Positions 15,460 to 20,417 of a stretch of 20,417 bases of DNA are shown piece by piece. A model generated the notes under the pieces. The model saw only the letters and a list, made by a program, of their open reading frames with translations, had not been told where the DNA came from and made no database searches. The DNA comes from JBHHYR01 sp046757585. GTDB lineage: Bacteria > Desulfobacterota > Binatia > HRBIN30. How positions within the stretch are numbered: the stretch's first letter is position 1; every line of letters begins with the position of its first letter. The translations under genes and the position numbers were made by a program. Where the stretch lies: the NCBI GenBank assembly GCA_046757585.1, contig JBHHYR010000053.1, positions 1-20,417 on the forward strand, given 5' to 3'.

Positions 15460-16392
15460 CTACGCATGGTTACCCAGGCGGGTACGGAAAAACGCCACTG
15501 TCCGCCGCAGCCCGTTCCTGAGGTCGACCTCTGGTCGCCACTTGAGGACACGCCGCGCCAAGCTACTGTCGATGACGCTACGTTGCTGCTCGCCGGACCT
15601 CGCGGGGCCATGCTGCTCAGTGGCGGTAGCATCACACAGCGTACAGAGATGGCGAAACAGGGTGTTGACGTCGGTTTCGATTCCCGTGCCGAGGTTGACA
15701 GCGCCGGCAAAATCGGCGTGCAGGGCGGCTAGGTTGCCCCGCACCACGTCGTCCACGTACACGTAATCCCGTGTCTGCGTCCCGTCTCCGTTGATGACCG
15801 GCTGCTCGCCACGCAACAGTTTTTCTGCGAATATAGCCACGACCCCTGCCTCGCCGTGTGGATTCTGGCGTGGTCCGTACACGTTGGCGTAACGGAGCGC
15901 CACGTATGAAATTCCGTAGGTGGCAGAATAGAAGAACAGGTAGCGCTCGCTCGCCAGCTTCGCGACGCCATAGGGACTGAGCGGCGCCAACTGGTGAGTT
16001 TCGGGGGCGGGAAAAGCTTCCTGCTCGCCATAGATGGCTCCGCCGGTGGACGCGAACAGCACGCGCCTCAGGCCGTGCCGGCGCCCGTACTCCATCACAT
16101 TGAGCAGGCCAAGCACATTTACCCGGGCATCAAACTGGGGGTCGGCCACCGAGCGGCGCACGTCCATCTGCGCCGCGTGATGACACAGCACTTCGGGCTG
16201 CTCACGCTGAAAGACATCCGCGACACCCGCATCCCGGATGTCGAGTTGATACAGACGGGCTTGGGGGTTCAGGTTGTGCCGCTGGCCGGAGGAGAAGTTG
16301 TCGACGACCGATACGTGATGCCCTGCCGCCAGGAACGCGTCCACGAGGTGCGAGCCGATAAAACCGGCACCCCCGGTCACAAGAATCCTCAT
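15460..16392 (-). CDS. NAD-dependent epimerase/dehydratase, GalE-like
   Basis: This is a 310-residue extended SDR that should act on a nucleotide sugar. The NAD motif TGGAGFIG lies at 6-13 and VDNFSSGQ follows the second strand. The catalytic triad is in FASTGGAIYG (S115/T116), with Y141 and K145 in SPYGVAK. LRYANVYGPRQNPHGEAGVV and RDYVYVDDVV are substrate-side motifs typical of UDP-glucose or UDP-GlcNAc 4-epimerase-like proteins. The true ATG at 16392 overlaps the TGA of the preceding decarboxylase gene by 4 bp (ATGA), and homology starts there, so the upstream extension to 16473 is not used. With UDP-glucuronate and UDP-xylose genes beside it, UDP-xylose/UDP-arabinose or UDP-glucuronate/UDP-galacturonate epimerisation are options besides galactose. 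Confidence 0.88.
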   Translation of the reverse strand: MRILVTGGAGFIGSHLVDAFLAAGHHVSVVDNFSSGQRHNLNPQARLYQLDIRDAGVADVFQREQPEVLCHHAAQMDVRRSVADPQFDARVNVLGLLNVMEYGRRHGLRRVLFASTGGAIYGEQEAFPAPETHQLAPLSPYGVAKLASERYLFFYSATYGISYVALRYANVYGPRQNPHGEAGVVAIFAEKLLRGEQPVINGDGTQTRDYVYVDDVVRGNLAALHADFAGAVNLGTGIETDVNTLFRHLCTLCDATATEQHGPARSGEQQRSVIDSSLARRVLKWRPEVDLRNGLRRTVAFFRTRLGNHA

Positions 16393-17348
16393 GTGTCGTC
16401 GATGTTGAGAAGCGCGCGGAAGTACTGAATGGTCCGCCGCAAGCCGTCCTCGAGGCTGACCTTCGCTTCCCACTGAAGCACTTCACGGGCTTTGGCCACG
16501 TCGGGCTGGCGGGTGTGGGGATCGTCCTTCGTGCGCTCATCCTTCGGTGCAGTGAACACGATCTCGGAGCTGCTATTGGTCAGCCGCTGCACCGTCTTGG
16601 CGAACTCTAGCACCGTCATTTCGTGGGGGTTGCCCAGATTGACCGGGCCGATTTCGTTAGACGCCATAAGCCGCACGATCCCGTCGACGAGGTCGCTCAC
16701 GTAGCAGAAGCTGCGGGTCCGTGCACCGTCATCGTACACTGTCAACGGCTCGCCCCGCAGCGCCTGGGCGATGAAGTTCGACACCACTCGGCCGTCGTCC
16801 GCGCGCATGCGCGGTCCGAAGGTGTTGAAGATGCGGCAAATCCGCGTGTCAATACCGTGGTAGCGGTGATAAGCCATGGTCATCGCTTCGGCGAAGCGTT
16901 TCGACTCGTCGTAGACGCCACGCGGGCCAATCGGGTTGACGTTGCCCCAGTACGATTCCGCTTGCGGATGCACCTGCGGATCGCCATAGACTTCCGACGT
17001 CGACGCGAGGAGGAACATCGCGTGGTGTGCCCGGGCCAGCCCAAGCGCTTTGTGTGTACCGAGGGCGCCCACCTTCAAGGTTTTGATTGGCTCACGCAGA
17101 TAGTCCACTGGACTCGGCAACGAAGCGAAATGCAGAATCGCGTCTAGCGTGCCCTCGACGTAGATGTACTCCGTCACATCGTGTTTGATGAAGGTAAACC
17201 GCTCGTGACTGGCAAGGTGACTGATATTGCGCGTGTGGCCGGTGAACAAGTTGTCCAGCGCCACCACCGTGTGGCCGGCTGCAAGCAGGCCGTCAGCGAG
17301 GTGCGAACCGATGAATCCCGCGCCGCCAGTGATCAAGACCCGCGCCAT
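16389..17348 (-). CDS. UDP-glucuronate decarboxylase (UDP-xylose synthase)
   Basis: This 319-residue extended SDR converts UDP-glucuronate to UDP-xylose with tightly bound NAD. It shows TGGAGFIGSH (7-16), the hallmark LHFASLPSPVDY (72-83), PIKTLKVGALGTHKALGLA (87-105), STSEVYGDP (116-124, with E119 as the diagnostic acidic residue), ESYWGNVNPIGPRGVYDESKR with Y146 and K150, and RIFNTFGPRM. These are specific to UXS rather than to generic epimerases. The start was placed at 17348, 2 nt after the UDP-glucose dehydrogenase stop. No Shine-Dalgarno is visible, so coupling is likely. It follows the enzyme that makes its substrate, which supports the assignment. Confidence 0.92.
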   Translation of the reverse strand: MARVLITGGAGFIGSHLADGLLAAGHTVVALDNLFTGHTRNISHLASHERFTFIKHDVTEYIYVEGTLDAILHFASLPSPVDYLREPIKTLKVGALGTHKALGLARAHHAMFLLASTSEVYGDPQVHPQAESYWGNVNPIGPRGVYDESKRFAEAMTMAYHRYHGIDTRICRIFNTFGPRMRADDGRVVSNFIAQALRGEPLTVYDDGARTRSFCYVSDLVDGIVRLMASNEIGPVNLGNPHEMTVLEFAKTVQRLTNSSSEIVFTAPKDERTKDDPHTRQPDVAKAREVLQWEAKVSLEDGLRRTIQYFRALLNIDDT

Positions 17349-17350
17349 GG

Positions 17351-18664
17351 TCACGGCCGGACGGGGCACCGGCCAACGGAGTAGTAGGTGAACCCACGCT
17401 CGCGCATGGCGTCCGGACGATAGATATTGCGCCCATCGAACACCACCGGCCGTTTCATCAATCGCCGCATGCGCTCAAAATCGGGCCGGCGAAACTCGTT
17501 CCACTCCGTCACGATCAGCAACGCATCGGCACCCTGGAGCGCCTCGTAGTTGACGCGATGGTAGTGTACGCGGTCGCCGAAAAGGCGCCGCGCAGCGTTG
17601 AGTGCCTCCGGGTCGTGCACATGGACCTCCCCTCCCGCCCTGAGGAGGGCTTCGATCACCCGGATGGCTGGCGCCTCACGTACGTCGTCAGTGCGCGGTT
17701 TGAACGCCAGACCCCACACCGCAAACTGCATACCTCCCAGGCGTTCGCCAAAATGTTCCATGACCTTTTCGACCAAGGTGCACTTTTGCCGTTCGTTGAC
17801 CTCCTCGGTCGCTTGCAGCATGCGAAAGTCCAGGCCGTGTTGCGCGGCGACCTGCATCAGAGCCTTCACGTCCTTGGGGAAGCAGGATCCGCCGTATCCC
17901 ACGCCAGGAAAGAGAAAGTGATGGCCGATGCGCCGATCAAAACCGACGCCACGACGCACGTCATCAACGTCCGCACCCACCCGTTCACACAGATTGGCAA
18001 TCTCGTTCATCAACGAGATACGGGCGGCGAGCATGGCATTAGCGGCATACTTGGTCATCTCCGCGCTGGCGGTGTTCATCACGACGATCGGGCGCTCGGT
18101 GCGCACGAAGGGTCGGTAGAGCTCCTGCATCAAGTCGGTGGCTCGCCGGCTGTCGCTCCCGATGATGACGCGGTCGGGTTTCAGAAAGTCTTCCAGCGCG
18201 GCGCCCTCCTTGAGGAACTCTGGGTTCGACACCACATCGAACGGATGATCCGTCCGCGACGCCACCACCTGCCGCACGCGTGCCGCTGTGCCAACGGGCA
18301 CCGTACTCTTGTCCACAATGACGCGATAGCCGTCCATCGCTTCGCCAATCTCAGCTGCCACCTGCATGACGGCTGCCAGGTCCGCCTCACCATCCTTGCC
18401 TTCGGGGGTGCCAACCGCAATGAAGCACAGCACAGATCTGTGAACGGCGTCAGCTAGATCCTGGGTGAACACGAGGCGCCCATCGCCGACATTACGCTTG
18501 ATCAGCTCCCCGAGGCCTGGCTCGTAAATCGGCACGATGCCTTGCTGCAGGCGCAAGACCTTTTCTGCGTCGATATCGACACAGATCACGTCGTTGCCAC
18601 TTTCCGCAAAGCAGGTGCCCGCTACCAGCCCGACATAGCCGGTGCCAATAACACAGAGCTTCAC
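17351..18664 (-). CDS. ugd: UDP-glucose 6-dehydrogenase
   Basis: This 437-residue enzyme oxidises UDP-glucose to UDP-glucuronate with two NAD. The N-terminal Rossmann motif GTGYVG (7-12) is followed by VDIDAEKV. STVPVGT (120-126) and SNPEFLKEG (146-154) precede the catalytic region, with K205 in EMTKYAANA and the nucleophile C261 in GVGYGGSCFPKD. The C-terminal UDP-binding domain contains VWGLAFKPRTDDVREAP and VFDGRNIY. Length is standard. The start is a GTG at 18664 with a strong ribosome site (GAGGAGGAG, 18667-18675). The leader carries a promoter and a terminator-like hairpin. The gene heads the UXS-epimerase-lepA run. Confidence 0.96.
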   Translation of the reverse strand: MKLCVIGTGYVGLVAGTCFAESGNDVICVDIDAEKVLRLQQGIVPIYEPGLGELIKRNVGDGRLVFTQDLADAVHRSVLCFIAVGTPEGKDGEADLAAVMQVAAEIGEAMDGYRVIVDKSTVPVGTAARVRQVVASRTDHPFDVVSNPEFLKEGAALEDFLKPDRVIIGSDSRRATDLMQELYRPFVRTERPIVVMNTASAEMTKYAANAMLAARISLMNEIANLCERVGADVDDVRRGVGFDRRIGHHFLFPGVGYGGSCFPKDVKALMQVAAQHGLDFRMLQATEEVNERQKCTLVEKVMEHFGERLGGMQFAVWGLAFKPRTDDVREAPAIRVIEALLRAGGEVHVHDPEALNAARRLFGDRVHYHRVNYEALQGADALLIVTEWNEFRRPDFERMRRLMKRPVVFDGRNIYRPDAMRERGFTYYSVGRCPVRP

Positions 18665-18684
18665 AACTCCTCCTCAGCCCGTGC

Positions 18685-18725
18685 AAAAAAGGGCCTGGCG
18701 GCAGGATTGCCATCCCAGACCCTTT
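18685..18725 (-). terminator. intrinsic terminator hairpin in the ugd leader
   Basis: Read on the minus strand, the arm AAAGGGTCTGG (18725-18715) pairs with CCAGGCCCTTT (18698-18688) over 11 bp with one G-T pair. The loop holds an inner GGCA-ATCC-TGCC hairpin, and a run of six T (18690-18685) follows the GC-rich core. It lies after the GT2 gene, ends 10 nt before the ugd ribosome site, and is downstream of a candidate ugd promoter. It could therefore end the pfkB-GT2 transcript and attenuate ugd. Confidence 0.75.
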
Positions 18726-18750
18726 GCATCACGACCGCACGTTCTAACGG

Positions 18751-19761
18751 CTATCGTATAGCCGCGCTGCGGCTGGAAGTCAACGCACTGCCTGTTCTGC
18801 GTGCTTTCTGTAGCTCCCCAGCACGCACGTCGGCCAGGCGATAGACGGGCTTGTGTTGCGATTCGTGGTACGTGCGTACGAGGAGCTCGCCCAGCAGCCC
18901 GAGCGTAATGAATTGCAAGCCCATGAGGGTCAGCAGGATTCCAAGCCATACTAAAGGCCGATCGGCCAATGGAACACCCAGAAGGACACGCTCGATGCCG
19001 AGTAAAGCGGTGATGCCCAAGCCGGTGATACCGCAGAGCAGGCCGATGATGCCGAACACTTGGATCGGCCGCGTCGAGTAGTTCGACAGGAACTTCACGG
19101 TGATGAGATCGAGAAAGACACGGACGACGCGCGACAGGCCGTACTTGGAGACGCCGGCCCGCCTGCGCCGGTGATGCACGGGCATCTCCGTGACCCGGGC
19201 GCCGAGGTCGGCCGCCAGCGCGGGAATGAAGCGGTGCATCTCGCCGTAGAGCCGCAGACCTCGAACGACGTCGCGACGCAAGACCTTGAGCGTGCAGCCG
19301 TAGTCGTGCAGTTTCACCCCGGTGATCCAGCCAATCATGGCGTTTGCCACCATCGAGGGCACGCGCCGCGACAAGAAGGGATCCTGCCGCGGTGTGCGCC
19401 AGCCAACCACCAGATCATAACCCTCCTCGAGCCTGCCCAGCATCGAGGAAACATCCGCGGGATCGTTCTGGCAGTCTGCGTCCAACGTGACCAGCACCGC
19501 GCCGGTAGCGTGGTCGAAACCCGCCGCCAACGCGGCAGTCTGCCCGTAATTCCGCGTGAAGCGCAGGACCGTCACGCGACCGTCTCGCTGCTGCAGGTCG
19601 ACCAGCACCGCGAAGCTCCCATCGGTACTACCGTCATCGACGTAAATGATCTCGTACGTGCGTGCCAGGAGGTCCAGAGCTGCCGTCACCTCCGCATGCA
19701 GCGGCACAACATTCTCCGCTTCGTTGTAAACCGGAACAATGACGGAGAGGTCGAGGCTCAT
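18751..19761 (-). CDS. GT2 family polyprenyl-phosphate glycosyltransferase (ArnC/GtrB-like)
   Basis: This is a 336-residue membrane-associated GT-A enzyme. VIVPVYNEAENV opens the nucleotide-binding domain, VDDGSTDGS (DDGS at 42-45) and LDADCQNDP (DAD at 94-96) bind UDP-sugar and metal, and KLHDYGCTLKVLRRD (150-164) is the conserved acceptor-side block of the DPM1/ArnC/GtrB group. Two C-terminal membrane helices (about 233-255 and 269-295) match that subfamily. It likely transfers a sugar to undecaprenyl phosphate on the cytoplasmic face. Its ATG overlaps the TGA of the PfkB gene by 4 bp. Nucleotide sugars made by the downstream genes are possible donors, but the sugar specificity is not readable. 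Confidence 0.9.
   Translation of the reverse strand: MSLDLSVIVPVYNEAENVVPLHAEVTAALDLLARTYEIIYVDDGSTDGSFAVLVDLQQRDGRVTVLRFTRNYGQTAALAAGFDHATGAVLVTLDADCQNDPADVSSMLGRLEEGYDLVVGWRTPRQDPFLSRRVPSMVANAMIGWITGVKLHDYGCTLKVLRRDVVRGLRLYGEMHRFIPALAADLGARVTEMPVHHRRRRAGVSKYGLSRVVRVFLDLITVKFLSNYSTRPIQVFGIIGLLCGITGLGITALLGIERVLLGVPLADRPLVWLGILLTLMGLQFITLGLLGELLVRTYHESQHKPVYRLADVRAGELQKARRTGSALTSSRSAAIR
18755..18783 (-). promoter_or_regulatory. candidate sigma70-type promoter for ugd
   Basis: Read on the minus strand, TTGACT (18783-18778) and TATACG (18760-18755) have a 17-bp spacer. The -35 matches at 5 of 6 positions and the -10 box overlaps the last codons of the GT2 gene. Predicted transcription starts near 18748, giving a leader of about 84 nt that contains the hairpin at 18685-18725. 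Confidence 0.55.
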
Positions 19762-20417
19762 GCGCCGTCGATATCGGTGAGGCTCACGAACTGCCGGTAG
19801 CGATATTGGATGGCATCTTGTGTGAGGGCGCGCAAGCGAGCCAATCCGAAGTCCTCGACCACGAATGACGCCATCACGCTGCCGTACACGATCGCCCGGC
19901 GCAGGCCGGCCTCTGACATGTCACCTGAGCGAGCCAGCTCACCCATGAAGCCACCCGCGAACGTATCGCCCGCACCGGTTGGGTCGAAGACACGTTCGAG
20001 CGGGAACGCCGGCACCGCAAAGACCGAGTTGGCTGAAAACTGGATCACGCCGTATTCACCCCGTTTGATCAGCACGCGGTGCGGTCCCATGGCGAGCAAG
20101 CGGCGAGCGGCCCGGACGACGTTCCGCTCGCCGCTCAACAGGCGCGCCTCCTCGTCGTTGATGACGAGAATGCCGACACGGTCAAGCAGTTGTTCCAGTT
20201 CACCACGCGAGCTCGCGATCCAGTGGTTCATCGTATCGCAGCCGATGACCCCAGGAGCGGCAAGTTGATCAAGCACTCTGGCCTGCAACCGGGGATCGAT
20301 GTTGGCCAAGAACACGTACTGCGCGGCGCGGTGGCTGGCAGGCAATGCAGGCTGGAAGTCGGCGAAGACGTTGAGCTGCAGCTCGAGCGTGTCACGCTGG
20401 TTCATGTCTTCGTGATA
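19758..20417 (-). CDS. PfkB family sugar kinase, 5' end outside the window
   Basis: The 3' part of a ribokinase-like kinase is present. The frame stays open to the window edge, reading YHED before the internal Met at 20405, so that Met is probably not the start and the N-terminal lid region lies outside. Visible features are VFLANIDP, GCDTMNHWI, VLVINDEEARLLSGE, VLIKRGEYGVI and the C-terminal anion-hole and catalytic-base motif DPTGAGDTFAGGF. These resemble the adenosine/ribokinase-type PfkB proteins found beside sugar-nucleotide genes. It phosphorylates a sugar or nucleoside with ATP; the substrate is unknown. It overlaps the GT2 gene by 4 bp, so the two are co-translated. Confidence 0.9.
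   Translation of the reverse strand, partial: YHEDMNQRDTLELQLNVFADFQPALPASHRAAQYVFLANIDPRLQARVLDQLAAPGVIGCDTMNHWIASSRGELEQLLDRVGILVINDEEARLLSGERNVVRAARRLLAMGPHRVLIKRGEYGVIQFSANSVFAVPAFPLERVFDPTGAGDTFAGGFMGELARSGDMSEAGLRRAIVYGSVMASFVVEDFGLARLRALTQDAIQYRYRQFVSLTDIDGA

Noticed and set aside
17558..18457. 299-residue plus-strand open frame
   Set aside because: It is antisense to ugd, with no domain or ribosome site to support it.

Overview
The window is 20.4 kb of GC-rich bacterial DNA, almost fully coding. It probably comes from an uncultured soil or groundwater lineage. An F420-type (LLM) oxidoreductase, a D-aminoacylase-like amidohydrolase, exported FG-GAP proteins and dockerin-like C-terminal tails together suggest a Binatota/Desulfobacterota- or Myxococcota-like organism. 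This placement is inferred from gene content only. I see no rRNA, tRNA, CRISPR, IS element, integrase or phage gene.

Plus strand, 1-6826. An LLM-class F420-dependent oxidoreductase (79-942) is followed by an N-acyl-D-amino-acid deacylase-type amidohydrolase (1091-2719). A candidate promoter then precedes a tight four-gene set (2915-6826): ABC ATPase, ABC-2 permease, GldG-like membrane-anchored auxiliary protein and a DUF4340 protein. This is the Gld-type ABC module that also occurs in bacteria that do not glide. The end of the DUF4340 frame runs antisense through the next gene.

Minus strand, 6621-9521. A VOC-family protein and an SDR dehydrogenase form a short operon with a recognisable promoter. 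A small unknown plus-strand ORF (7933-8184) is divergent from the SDR gene. A GT87-type polytopic mannosyltransferase-like protein follows.

Minus strand, 9613-20417, read right to left. The 3' part of a PfkB sugar kinase runs off the window edge and overlaps a GT2 polyprenyl-phosphate-sugar-type glycosyltransferase by 4 bp. A promoter and an intrinsic terminator hairpin then lie between the glycosyltransferase and UDP-glucose dehydrogenase. Next come UDP-glucuronate decarboxylase, a GalE-like epimerase, lepA, a large FG-GAP protein, yqeY and a small exported dockerin-tailed protein. The sugar genes outline UDP-glucose to UDP-glucuronate to UDP-xylose, with possible C4 epimerisation, feeding a surface glycan. 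The housekeeping genes lepA and yqeY sit in the same closely spaced run.

The main points for a second look are the ugd leader (promoter followed by a terminator-like hairpin only about 10 nt before the Shine-Dalgarno), the 7+7 repeat layout of the FG-GAP protein with a cysteine linker, the paired dockerin-like tails on two exported proteins, and the DUF4340/VOC antisense junction. The longest stretches without a gene are about 195 bp (2720-2914) and 148 bp (943-1090). If the small ORF at 7933 is not real, 7808-8207 would also be empty of genes.
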